Shown here piece by piece: positions 46,059 to 53,861 of a stretch of 53,861 bases of DNA. The notes below the pieces were generated by a model. It was not told where the DNA came from and did no database searches. It saw nothing but the letters and a program-made list of their open reading frames with translations. The DNA is from Balneolaceae bacterium (GTDB lineage Bacteria; Bacteroidota; Rhodothermia; Balneolales; Balneolaceae). The position numbers were made by a program, and so were the translations under genes. Each line of letters opens with the position of its first letter. Positions within the stretch are counted from its first letter, which is position 1. The DNA lies in the NCBI GenBank assembly GCA_020832285.1, contig JAFIFB010000025.1, positions 1-53,861 on the forward strand, given 5' to 3'.

Positions 46059-48128
46059 TCAATGTGTGAGCAACCTTTTCACCTCTTCTGTTGAATGAAC
46101 GGGCGCTTTACACTCAAAATTTCGGCAAACATAAACAGCGAGTTTTTCGTGAACCGGATAGGGTTTTACATAGGGTGCAATGGTGTTGATTTCATCACTC
46201 CATTCCTCTGTTTTAAGGAGAATCACCGATCCCTGCGGCAGCCTTTCCCTGCAAATTTTCACAGCTTCATTCACTTCGGGTGTACGTTTTTTTGCTGTGA
46301 TCACTGCTTCTGCTGTTTCGGCCTGATGGAGTTCGTATGCATGGACCGTGTGAGTGTAGCCCGCCGGAGCATCATCAATCTGCTGAGAAAACGCCCTGAA
46401 GATGGAGGCAGCTTTTTCTTCGAACCGATGATCGCCTGTCAGCCTGGCAAGGCGAAGTCCGTTATGAGCGGCCACTGAGTTGGAGGAGGGCATCGCCCCG
46501 TCATAAATCTCTTTCTGCCGGCCAAGGAGCTCTTCAGCTCCGCTTTCCGTAAAAAAGTAGCCGCCAAACTCATCATCGAAAAATTCTCGGTCAAAAGTTT
46601 GCTGAATCTCAACAGCCCGCTTCAGATAACGTGGATCAAACGTGGCACTGTAAAGTTCGATTAATCCCCAAACGGTAAATACATAATCATCTGCCATACC
46701 GTCAATTTCCGCTTCACCCTCTTTCAGTCGATGCAGTAACTTGCCATTTTTGAGGCAGTTCGACTCAATGACCTCCCACGCTTTTTCGGCCCGATTGATG
46801 AGATCGGGTTCTCCAAGAAGTACACTGGCTCGTGCAAGAGCTGCAATCATCAGGCCGTTCCAGTCGGTCAGAATTTTGTCATCCAGCAGGGGACGTTCCC
46901 GTTTCTCCCGCTCTTTTTTGAGTGTTGAGAAAATGCGCTCAACACGTGAAGTCAGTTCGTTTACTTTCATTCCGCGCTTTGCCGCCTCACTATCCAGGGG
47001 CTGTTTCAGGTACGGAATGTTTGCACCTGTTTTCTGGCCAGTGGCCTCATCGCGGAAATTTCCGTCCGCTTCCAAATGGAACAGATCGGTAAAAAGCCGG
47101 GCATCCTCTTCATTCAGTATATGGCTGATTTCATCCGTCGCCCACACATAAAATTTGCCCTCTTCGCCTTCGCTGTCGGCATCCTCGGCAGAATAGAAGG
47201 CGCCTTCGGGTGAGGTAAGGCAGTCGTCCAGGTAAGCTGTGATTTCGAGAGCGGTTTGACTGAAGAGCGGCTCCTGCGTGAGCTGCCATCCTTCGGCATA
47301 GGCCAGCAGCAGAGTGGCCTGGTCGTAAAGCATTTTTTCAAAATGGGGCAGAAACCAGCGGTGATCTGTGGAATATCGGTGAAAGCCAAAACCCACATGA
47401 TCCCAAAGGCCGCCGAGGCGCATTTTTTCGAGGGTAAGCCGGACCATTTCCAGGTCTTTTTTATTTCCGCCTGAACGGTAACGGCTCATCAGAAAGAGGA
47501 GATTGTGCGGAGAAGGGAATTTCGGTGCTGAACCGAACCCGCCCTCGGAGGCATCAAACCGCTCAAAAAGCGACTGCCTCGCCTGGCCGGCCACTCCGGA
47601 CGAGAGTGACTCACTTCCTTTTCCCAGCTCGAGGGTTTTGGAAAATCCTTCTTTTATCTGCCGGACTGATTTTTGAATATTTTCTCGGTCGTTCTCCCAG
47701 GCATTTTTGATGGCGGGCACAAATTCCATCATCCCGATACGGTTGGGCCGCGAAAGCTTGGGAAGATAGGTGGCGGCGTAAAACGGTTCTTTTTCGGGAG
47801 TCATCACGATGGTGAGAGGCCATCCGCCCTGGCCGGTAATCATCTGGCAGACGGTCATGTAGGTGTTATCGATGTCGGGCCGCTCCTCCCGGTCCACCTT
47901 GATATTCACAAACACCTCATTCATCCGTTTGGCAACCTCTTCATCCTCAAAACTCTCATGCTCCATCACATGACACCAGTGGCAGGTGGCATACCCGATA
48001 GAGAGAAACACGGGTTTGTCTTCCCGTTTGGCTTTTTCAAACGCTTCCTCACCCCAGGGGTACCAGTCCACCGGATTGTTTTTGTGCTGAAGAAGATAAG
48101 GGCTTTTTTCTTTTGCGAGGCGGTTCAT
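46059..48128 (-). CDS. Thioredoxin-domain protein of the DUF255/YyaL (SPATA20-like) family
   Basis: 689 residues, the usual length of this family. The thioredoxin-like N-terminus carries [20 protein letters not shown] (Cys 49 and Cys 52) and [15 protein letters not shown]. The rest resembles an (alpha/alpha)6 barrel of glycosidase or epimerase type, with [20 protein letters not shown] and [15 protein letters not shown]. Cytosolic, with no signal peptide. The family's reaction is not established; its barrel resembles N-acylglucosamine epimerases, which would fit the amino-sugar theme of this region, but that is speculation. Confidence 0.92.
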   Translation of the reverse strand: MNRLAKEKSPYLLQHKNNPVDWYPWGEEAFEKAKREDKPVFLSIGYATCHWCHVMEHESFEDEEVAKRMNEVFVNIKVDREERPDIDNTYMTVCQMITGQGGWPLTIVMTPEKEPFYAATYLPKLSRPNRIGMMEFVPAIKNAWENDRENIQKSVRQIKEGFSKTLELGKGSESLSSGVAGQARQSLFERFDASEGGFGSAPKFPSPHNLLFLMSRYRSGGNKKDLEMVRLTLEKMRLGGLWDHVGFGFHRYSTDHRWFLPHFEKMLYDQATLLLAYAEGWQLTQEPLFSQTALEITAYLDDCLTSPEGAFYSAEDADSEGEEGKFYVWATDEISHILNEEDARLFTDLFHLEADGNFRDEATGQKTGANIPYLKQPLDSEAAKRGMKVNELTSRVERIFSTLKKEREKRERPLLDDKILTDWNGLMIAALARASVLLGEPDLINRAEKAWEVIESNCLKNGKLLHRLKEGEAEIDGMADDYVFTVWGLIELYSATFDPRYLKRAVEIQQTFDREFFDDEFGGYFFTESGAEELLGRQKEIYDGAMPSSNSVAAHNGLRLARLTGDHRFEEKAASIFRAFSQQIDDAPAGYTHTVHAYELHQAETAEAVITAKKRTPEVNEAVKICRERLPQGSVILLKTEEWSDEINTIAPYVKPYPVHEKLAVYVCRNFECKAPVHSTEEVKRLLTH

Positions 48129-48877
48129 AAATCAGTGAGTTGATTTGAAAGATTTGATATGAACGGGTAAGATACGGTAAAATGAAAGGAGCATAAAGGT
48201 TGAAGCCTGTTCACTGCCTGTTGTTCAAATAAACGTTTTGATGTTGTGGAGTTTAAACTGTGATTTTTGTGATAGGCTTTGATTTCCTATGATGGATTGC
48301 ACTTAATCACAGTCCATCACATAATCAGAGAAAATCACAGTTCAGAAGTTTTGATGTTGTGGAGTTTAAACTGTGATTTTTGTGATAGGCTTTGATTTCC
48401 TATGATGGTTTACTCTTCATCACAGTCAATCACACAATCAGGGAAAATCACAGGTCAGACGTTTTGAGGTTATTGTTTTTTCACCCAATGTACCTCTATC
48501 CAATGATAGGTTTTATTAATCAAGAGTTGTAATAATACCACCCCTGATAACCTGTCAATCATATAACATATACTTTGATAAATGTAGCAACAGTGGCCAT
48601 TAGGTTAAACATATTGTACAGGATTGGGAGCCAGCTTATTCAGTTGTAGTTTTTACATAAAATGGCTCTCCGGAATAACGATCGATTCTATGGTACACGG
48701 AAATAACTGTCATTTTTCTTTTTTTCATAAAGTGAAAAATTCTCAATTTTATATAAACCGGGTAGTTCAATTTCGGTTTTTTAAAAGAGGGAGAATAGGT
48801 AAGTGGGGGGATAAGTTTAAAGCCCACCAGAGAGTTACTTATTAAAAAATTACTGACAAAAAAAGAGAGAACAAGTT
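48129..48877. other. Intergenic, 749 bp, containing a 113-bp tandem repeat
   Basis: The divergent region between the DUF255 gene and the transglycosylase. It is AT-rich outside the repeat. Short frames on either strand near 48624-48845 have no domain. The final 20 bp before ATG 48878 contain gagagaacaagtt, a weak SD. No RNA gene was recognised. Confidence 0.45.
48235..48470. repeat. 113-bp direct tandem repeat, two copies plus a partial third
   Basis: Copy 1 is 48235-48347, copy 2 48348-48460, and gttttgaggtt at 48461 starts a third. Each begins gttttgatgttgtggag and contains a potential hairpin: ctgtgatttttgtgat and, further on, atcac and aaaatcacag. The two copies differ mainly in the middle (gattgcacttaatcac against tttactcttcatcac). 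Period too long for a CRISPR array. Confidence 0.85.
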
Positions 48878-50164
48878 ATGTTAAAACTATCCAAGTATAA
48901 GCCATACTACGAAAAGGCTGCGGGTATATTATTAATTCTTCTATTCTCAATAGGATTGTCCTCATTCATCAGCATAAATCATATTACCCATACTGATACT
49001 CAGAACCATGATCCTCTTAAATTTGAAAATTCCGAGCCTCTTTACTTTGATTTTGAAGAGATTCTGAAAAGAGGCACAATTCGAATGATTACTCAGTATA
49101 CATACAGCACCTATTTTTTGTACCAGGGAATGGACCGTGGTTTTGAGTATGAATTTGTTTCCCGTTTTGCGGAAGTGCATGGTTTAAAAGTTGAAGTGGT
49201 ATTTACACATTTTGATGATAAAGCTATTGAGATGTTAAATCGTGGCGAGGGAGATTTGATCGCAAAAAACTTCGCTGTTTTTTCAGAGAGAGCTCTGAAT
49301 AAGCCTTTTTCTGAGTCTTACGAAACGTTATATACACGTTCAGGAAATCATCGTACAAACAGTCATTACGTACCAGAAGATTATTCTTCAAGCGGATCAG
49401 AAATAGTTATTTTGGAAGAAGACAATTTTTCCTGGACCATGCGAATAAATGCCCCGGAACTGAAGAAAAAGGCAGATGAATTTTTGCAAAAACATTTGCG
49501 CTACCGGGAAACAGATAGCCAGTTTCTTCGATCTGCTTATCCGAATTTGCTTCGTCGCCATAATTTAGAAGATGAAAACTTGATAAACAGATTCCGAAGT
49601 TCTAATTATGATATAATTTATGCAGGTTATTTGTCTCCATATGATGAGATGATAAAAGATATAGCCGAAGAGGCAGAGGTAGATTGGAAATTGGTGGTTG
49701 CCGTGATGGCACAGGAATCATCATTTAATCCGGATGCAGAGAGTGTGGCTGGTGCTTTAGGTCTCATGCAAATCATACCCCGTTTTTCATTGATTGAGAA
49801 TGAAGAACTGCTTTATGATCCTGAAACTAATATCCGTGAAGGCGTGCGATATCTGAAAAAGCATTTAGAAAATAATGCTCATCTCGATTCTCTTAACAGA
49901 TATTCGATGGCGTTAGCTACCTACAATGTTGGGAGTGGAAACATATCCGATGCAAAACGACTCGCGGTTCAGCTGGGCAATAATCCTGATGAATGGATTT
50001 ATATTGCTGAGGCCTTGCTGAAACTGATGCACCCGGAATATTATGAGGACGCCCGTTACGGATATAAACGAGGGACCGAAACCGTAAACTATGTTAAAGC
50101 TGTATTGAATAGGTACAGTGAATATCATACTGTGAATCAATGGGCAGGACATCTTGAGGATTAA
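48878..50164 (+). CDS. Membrane-bound lytic transglycosylase, MltF-like
   Basis: 428 residues. An N-terminal hydrophobic anchor (about 14-34) is followed by a solute-binding-protein-like domain, about 60-255 (GTIRMITQYTYSTYFLYQGM, FEYEFVSRFAEVHGL), and a lysozyme-like SLT domain from about 262: AVMAQESSFNPDAESVAGAL with catalytic Glu 280, then GLMQIIPR and ALATYNVGSGNISDAK. It cleaves peptidoglycan non-hydrolytically to make anhydromuropeptides. MltF is usually about 500 residues; here the binding-protein domain looks shortened, perhaps lacking part of lobe 2. It would act at the outer face of the inner membrane or in the periplasm. Confidence 0.9.
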   Translation: MLKLSKYKPYYEKAAGILLILLFSIGLSSFISINHITHTDTQNHDPLKFENSEPLYFDFEEILKRGTIRMITQYTYSTYFLYQGMDRGFEYEFVSRFAEVHGLKVEVVFTHFDDKAIEMLNRGEGDLIAKNFAVFSERALNKPFSESYETLYTRSGNHRTNSHYVPEDYSSSGSEIVILEEDNFSWTMRINAPELKKKADEFLQKHLRYRETDSQFLRSAYPNLLRRHNLEDENLINRFRSSNYDIIYAGYLSPYDEMIKDIAEEAEVDWKLVVAVMAQESSFNPDAESVAGALGLMQIIPRFSLIENEELLYDPETNIREGVRYLKKHLENNAHLDSLNRYSMALATYNVGSGNISDAKRLAVQLGNNPDEWIYIAEALLKLMHPEYYEDARYGYKRGTETVNYVKAVLNRYSEYHTVNQWAGHLED

Positions 50165-50497
50165 GTTGGGGAAGGTATTATGGTTTCATGCCTGGTAATG
50201 TCATATCACTCAATACAATACATCTGCCATTATCTCAACTGATTACTTCACAAATATGATTGAGTACTCCGTAGCAAATGAAATAATGGCACGCCATGAG
50301 GTAAAAGTTTTTTTCAATCTGAAAATTAAAAATCAAAGAAGTTTGCGAGAAAATTTCAATATCTGGTGCTCTATGATTTCTTATGGATATTGAAAATCTA
50401 AAAGATTAGGTGTGAAACAGTAAAATCTTTTGAAGTCTATTCTCAATATAAGTGCACTCTGTCTTAATCAAATGCATTTAGAAATAAGCGAGGTTCA

Positions 50498-50737
50498 TCA
50501 ATCTGAGAACTTTTTCAATGAATACTTTAATAATAAATACAATGAAATATAGGTTAAGGCGATTGATGAGAAATAAATAAAATCGAGAATTATAAATTTA
50601 AATCCACTCCATTGAATAGATTCAAGAATGCCGAATTTATTTTCAAAAACTGTGCGTGTCCATATCGTAAAGAAAAACAATACGAACATTTTTAAGAAAA
50701 AATTTTTTTCAATTCTTACATCATTTTCAAAAAACAA
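50498..50737 (-). CDS. Small hypothetical membrane protein, possible bacteriocin immunity or accessory protein
   Basis: 79 residues if started at TTG 50737; an in-frame ATG at 50689 would leave 63. There is no ATG between the upstream stop and the TTG. Two to three hydrophobic segments: FFLKMFVLFFFTIWTRTV, FKFIILDFIYFSSIALTYIS and LYLLLKYSLKK. It lies 390 bp beyond a double-glycine peptide gene on the same strand. Small membrane proteins of this size commonly give immunity to class II bacteriocins, but no sequence match supports that here. Whether it is expressed is uncertain. Confidence 0.45.
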   Translation of the reverse strand: MFFENDVRIEKNFFLKMFVLFFFTIWTRTVFENKFGILESIQWSGFKFIILDFIYFSSIALTYISLYLLLKYSLKKFSD

Positions 50738-50867
50738 ATTAAAAAAGACTTTTTAGAAATGGATAAATATAATTTAAACATATGCTTAAAGCAGTAAACA
50801 GAATAACGTTTTTTATGATTGTTTTAGTTTTTTTGCTCTTTTGAAGTTTCATTGTCAAATTATTTAA

Positions 50868-50922
50868 GTAAGCCATGGAAGACAAGTCTGTTTGAGATGG
50901 CTTATTGTCTGGCATGGCTTAC
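50868..50922. repeat. 18-bp inverted repeat
   Basis: gtaagccatggaagacaa (50868-50885) pairs with ttgtctggcatggcttac (50905-50922), 16 of 18, with a 19-nt loop. It is not followed by a T-run on the plus strand, so it is not a classical terminator; it may be an end of a small element. Confidence 0.7.
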
Positions 50923-51129
50923 ATAAATTAAATTTACATTCTGGTTCTTGCCGCCATTGCCCACGATGTTGGTTTTGGACCTGCCAAAGACCGTAGTGTT
51001 ACTGCGTAAACAACATCATACCAAAAACCGGTATCTTGGCTTGGTCGGCCACCGGATATTAATTATAGATCTTCTGTCCCTATCGGTTCTAATTTATTGT
51101 TTTTATATATTTTCCATAAAATATTTATT

Positions 51130-51325
51130 TTAGTTTAGACTATTTTGTACATCTCTGAATGCATCACTTACACCACTTTTAATATCACTCCAGTTTGTAA
51201 TTACTTCGTAGCCAAGCCATATACCGAAACCAATAGGTGTAAACTTGCTAATACTTCCTCCATTTGTTTCTTGTAACTCAGTAATATTGAGCTCATCAAG
51301 ACTATTTTTTATTAGTTGTGTCCAT
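51130..51325 (-). pseudogene. Double-glycine leader bacteriocin-like peptide precursor, with a one-base frame break
   Basis: Minus strand. From ATG 51325 the frame reads MDTTNKK and hits TAG at 51304. Skipping one A of the A6 run (51305-51310) joins it to NSLDELNITELQETNGG, a classic double-glycine leader, and a 41-residue core SISKFTPIGFGIWLGYEVIT, NWSDIKSGVSDAFRDVQNSLN. The core has the small glycine-rich helix and NWSDIK tail seen in class IIb-like peptides of Bacteroidota. The break could be a real mutation, a sequencing error at the A-run, or ribosome/polymerase slippage. No transporter-peptidase gene is visible nearby, so export would use one encoded elsewhere. Confidence 0.65.
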
Positions 51326-51625
51326 AATTTTAGTATTTGATTAAAATTTATTTTATCAACCAAATTTTGGTTGCACATGTAACATACCACACACCACTGC
51401 ACTTATAGATACAGTGAGTAAAAAAATTTGAAATATTCTTCTATTTATATCTCTAATTTTTTGGGATTCAACTATTTAATTTTAAGTGGTTCAATTCAAC
51501 AAGCAAATAAATGACTCAATACTCAGATTATGGCTTTTACACCAGGTTTTGCAGCCAGTACAGTTATGAGGTAAAATGATTAAAAAAGCGCCAGAATAGT
51601 GTGCACAAGGGAGCGAAATTTTCCA

Positions 51626-52555
51626 TCAATGCATCTCCACTTCACAACTTTTAATCGCCGGACGATAAAAGTTAAATTGCACATTGGGGTGATCGGCCAG
51701 AAGCGACATCGGTACGGAACTGTCCATGACTTTTTTACTGATCATCAGTGTGGTGAGGCGCATTCCAAAGGGGTTGTCGTGGACTCCACCATGCCAAATG
51801 GACACTTTTTCTGATTTCCAGGTTTCAGCGGGCCCAACCGTAACGGCCTTCGTGGGTACGCCGGTTACAACACCCCCGCCGGATGTGCGTGCATTTTGGG
51901 TGATGGTGGAGGGGTGCAGTTCAACAACTCGTGTTTGAAGCTTTCTGTACTCTTCGGTCGATGGCGGGGTATCTGCAAATTTCCCTTCCCGTTTTACCGG
52001 GTCATTAAACGCCCAGTGTTTGATCTCTCCCTGTCCGCCCTGCATCACAACACACCGAACTCCTTCCCAACTTTGAATAAATTCCCCGGTATCGGCTTTG
52101 GGGAAATGAAGGTTTGCCTCCGGCATTCTCAGTTCCGGATTGATCCGGTTAAAACAGAGATCCATATCCGCTTTTTTAAATGACAAGGGATGGTTTTCAT
52201 CCACCTCTTTCCCTTCGATCACCCACTCATCCATCCCCCAGAAATGGGCATTTTTCAGGTCGATCTGAAGTTCATTTACCAGCCGGGCCACAAGCGGCAG
52301 CTGTTCGGTCGGCCCGATCGGCCCGCAAATGCCTGCCGGTTCATTATCTGTGGCTTGTTTCCAGGCATGGATATATTCAAGTGCCTCGGCCAGGTAAAAC
52401 TCCTCTAACGTTTCATAAAAAACCACGTTAAACCCTTCCCGGCTGAGTTGCAGAAGATCATTTTCAGAAAGTTTTGCTGCATCATTCAGTAATTCATCAT
52501 CCAGTGTCGTAAAATCCCACCAGCCCGGGGCCAGTATGCTCTGTTTTCTTGCCAT
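51626..52555 (-). CDS. Glucosamine-6-phosphate deaminase/isomerase-like (NagB superfamily) protein
   Basis: 309 residues. A Rossmann-like NagB superfamily fold with [19 protein letters not shown] and the conserved WGMDEW loop (corresponding to NagB's DEY). The usual GHIGFNEP motif is replaced by [12 protein letters not shown], so the active site differs. A role in sugar-phosphate isomerisation is likely, but activity on glucosamine-6-phosphate is not certain. It lies next to a PIG-L gene on the same strand (spacer 266 bp), so the two domains fused in the 40.4-42.3 kb gene appear here as separate genes. Confidence 0.82.
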   Translation of the reverse strand: MARKQSILAPGWWDFTTLDDELLNDAAKLSENDLLQLSREGFNVVFYETLEEFYLAEALEYIHAWKQATDNEPAGICGPIGPTEQLPLVARLVNELQIDLKNAHFWGMDEWVIEGKEVDENHPLSFKKADMDLCFNRINPELRMPEANLHFPKADTGEFIQSWEGVRCVVMQGGQGEIKHWAFNDPVKREGKFADTPPSTEEYRKLQTRVVELHPSTITQNARTSGGGVVTGVPTKAVTVGPAETWKSEKVSIWHGGVHDNPFGMRLTTLMISKKVMDSSVPMSLLADHPNVQFNFYRPAIKSCEVEMH

Positions 52556-52614
52556 GTGTGTATGTGATTAGTGATTCTGTTGGAAATGTTGTTCTATTTG
52601 TCTTAAAAGCTATC

Positions 52615-52755
52615 AGCTCTCAGCAATCAGCAGTTAGCTTCATTTTTAAGGAAAAAGAAGCATTCTTCTTAAGCCATCAAGCCAGCGTATATGACGGTTG
52701 AAATAAATTCCAATGGGCCTGTTTGCTGACAGCTGACTGCTGATGACTGAGAGCT
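52615..52755. repeat. Inverted pair of AGCT-type dispersed repeats
   Basis: 52615-52639 (agctctcagcaatcagcag, then ttagct) and 52731-52755 are reverse complements at 22 of 25 positions, separated by 91 nt. A related single copy lies at 29422-29445. The pair fills the spacer between the NagB-like and PIG-L genes and may be a non-autonomous element. Confidence 0.75.
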
Positions 52756-52821
52756 TTAAAGCTCAAAGCTGAAGGCATTGACATTGGCACCATAACATTT
52801 CTTGCCGAAGCTGTTTTGTAA

Positions 52822-53598
52822 TTAAATTTTTTGAACATGTTCGTTTAATACTTCAGCCAGAAGATTATCCTGCGGATACGCATGCCCCAGATGCTGCCGA
52901 AACCCTTCTCCGTACGGTACACCGGCCAGCTTTCCGCGGTCGGCAGAGAATTGTTTCATCGCTGTCATATATTCGTCCATACCGTGATGTTCCATCAGCC
53001 ATTTCCGCTGGCTTTCATGGCAGGCGAGCATTTTTTCTTTTGTCTCAATTACGGTAGAAATATCTACCACAAAATCGGGATCGATTTGATTTCCGAATTT
53101 ATCTTTTCCTTCCATCGGGTCGATATAGTAAAGGTGCGGGGTGTGAAGCCAGGGTGGAACCGGGTCTGTCGGTATGTTTGCAATTCCGGTGGCAAACGAT
53201 GCGGACTGTACAATTTTACTGGTCATTTCGTGATCCACCATGTAGCAGGAGGGGCTCATGGTGAGAATGATTTTCGGACGAACTTTCCGGATTAACCTGA
53301 TCACTTTTTTCAGTGTTGGTTCATCATAAAAAATGAACAGATCGCGACACTCCATGCATTCATACCCGCCATCAAGAAGTGCAGCAGCTTTGGCGGCCTC
53401 GGCTTTTCGTATAGTGCTGATCTCTTCCGGGCCGAGATCACGTGAACCGCAATCGCCTGCTGTCATCGTTGCCATTTCTATCTGCCATCCTGCTTTCTTC
53501 AGAAGCGCGAGCGTTCCGGCGCATAGGAATTCAGCGTCATCGGGATGGGCTACGATAGCAAGGACGGTGTCTGTTTCACTGGAAGGGGTTGTGGTCAT
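52822..53598 (-). CDS. PIG-L family deacetylase (BshB-like)
   Basis: 258 residues, no signal peptide, so cytosolic. The zinc motif VLAIVAHPDDAEFLCAGTLA is near the N-terminus, and later SCYMVDHEMTSKIVQSA gives the third ligand and partner residues; CHESQRKWLMEHHGMDEY near the C-terminus matches the family. It resembles deacetylases that act on N-acetylglucosaminyl compounds such as bacillithiol or amino-sugar derivatives. Same strand as the NagB-like gene at 51626-52555, so both may serve one amino-sugar pathway. Alternative: a deacetylase of a small-molecule thiol precursor. Confidence 0.88.
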   Translation of the reverse strand: MTTTPSSETDTVLAIVAHPDDAEFLCAGTLALLKKAGWQIEMATMTAGDCGSRDLGPEEISTIRKAEAAKAAALLDGGYECMECRDLFIFYDEPTLKKVIRLIRKVRPKIILTMSPSCYMVDHEMTSKIVQSASFATGIANIPTDPVPPWLHTPHLYYIDPMEGKDKFGNQIDPDFVVDISTVIETKEKMLACHESQRKWLMEHHGMDEYMTAMKQFSADRGKLAGVPYGEGFRQHLGHAYPQDNLLAEVLNEHVQKI

Positions 53599-53740
53599 GT
53601 GGTTAGTCTGTAGAATTTATGATTATACAGGAAATGATTTGGCGGGAGTTATCTCTGCCCGTCATAACTACACACAAATATTCTTGTTTAACCGAATTTA
53701 TATCAAAAAGGAGCAGTGTCAAACCTGATATTTACAAAAA

Positions 53741-53797
53741 GGACGTCCTCGCTTAGATTAGAGTTTTATCCACTAACAAAATCTAAGGAGGACGTCA
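53741..53797 (+). promoter_or_regulatory. Hairpin that hides the transposase ribosome binding site
   Basis: gacgtcct (53742-53749) pairs with aggacgtc (53789-53796), and ttagatt (53753-53759) with aatctaa (53780-53786), with a small internal mismatch. The aaggagg SD lies in the right arm and ATG 53797 follows at once. Such hairpins in insertion sequences lower translation of the transposase by blocking ribosomes, especially on read-through transcripts. Confidence 0.75.
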
Positions 53798-53861
53798 TGA
53801 TACATGTAGGAATTGATTTACATTTTACAAATATGGTAAATTCAGCAATAAACGACAAAGG
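53797..53861 (+). mobile_element. IS110-family transposase, N-terminal part, cut by window edge
   Basis: Twenty-one codons from ATG 53797: MIHVGIDLHFTNMVNSAIND. The VGIDLH start matches the first strand and catalytic Asp of DEDD-type IS110 transposases. Everything beyond lies outside the window. The upstream spacer back to the PIG-L gene (about 198 bp) must hold the element's left end, but no boundary can be set. IS110 elements can carry a bridge RNA in a non-coding end; nothing here proves one. Confidence 0.75.

Larger units (their letters stand above)
50165..51129. other. AT-rich accessory stretch after the transglycosylase, with a hairpin and a GC-richer patch
   Basis: Almost a kilobase with no conserved gene. 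It contains the small membrane ORF (50498-50737), an 18-bp inverted repeat (50868-50922), and a GC-richer patch near 50935-51090 that stands out from the AT-rich surroundings and may be a gene fragment of foreign origin. No RNA gene was recognised. Confidence 0.5.

Noticed and set aside
48235-48470. CRISPR array
   Set aside because: The repeat is 113 bp in direct tandem without spacers and there are no cas genes.
50948-51133. 61-codon plus-strand frame over the GC-richer patch
   Set aside because: It runs from the patch straight into AT-rich non-coding DNA without a domain.

Overview
The window reads as a chromosome segment of a moderately halophilic marine bacterium of the Balneolaeota/Rhodothermota (Bacteroidota-like) type. 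This rests on: glycine betaine synthesis from glycine; weak Shine-Dalgarno sequences before most genes; large secreted haem-binding and PIG-L proteins; a NagB-PIG-L fusion; a TolB/metallopeptidase outer-membrane protein; and many small dispersed palindromes. Taxonomy is inferred from gene content only. No rRNA, tRNA or CRISPR array was seen.

Layout. 1-6.3 kb: a transposase-like gene tail, a tiny lipoprotein and two tandem PVC-type haem-binding proteins (propeller, HEAT repeats, cytochrome c). 6.7-12.2 kb: lysA, a secreted M28 peptidase, an Nramp homologue lacking the usual metal ligands, and a trypsin-like lipoprotein. 12.8-15.5 kb: a three-gene minus-strand operon in the order GSMT, SDMT, MTHFR-like protein, which methylates glycine to betaine and may supply methyl groups. 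15.9-19.9 kb: a 5-oxoprolinase invaded by in-frame palindromic elements. 20.4-26.2 kb: two tandem CPA2 antiporters with Usp-like tails and a DUF4202 protein. 26.2-31.5 kb: two RelE-type toxin-antitoxin pairs, a SulP transporter, a decayed hisS fragment and intact hisS. 31.8-39 kb: a metallopeptidase/barrel protein, a barrel-SPOR protein, mgtE and a secreted PIG-L protein. 39.4-45.1 kb: a small PepSY-like secreted protein, then an amino-sugar locus (NagB-PIG-L fusion, divergent ROK kinase, LacI regulator) with a LacI-type operator in the divergent promoter. 45.2-50.2 kb: a crotonase, a DUF255 protein, a 113-bp tandem repeat and an MltF-like transglycosylase. 50.2-51.6 kb: an AT-rich accessory island with a double-glycine bacteriocin-like precursor carrying a one-base frame break and a small membrane ORF. 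51.6-53.6 kb: a split NagB-like/PIG-L pair. 53.7 kb to the end: the start of an IS110-family transposase whose ribosome binding site lies in a hairpin.

Common themes are osmoadaptation (betaine synthesis, cation/proton antiporters, Mg and sulfate transport), amino-sugar and peptide scavenging (three PIG-L domains, two NagB-type domains, ROK kinase, M28 and trypsin-like peptidases, oxoprolinase), and dense small-scale genome remodelling by palindromes and duplicated fragments.

The most distinctive signals are the 35-bp perfect palindromes read through inside the oxoprolinase gene, the MTHFR-like third gene of the betaine operon, the double-glycine peptide island, and the Nramp homologue without canonical ligands.
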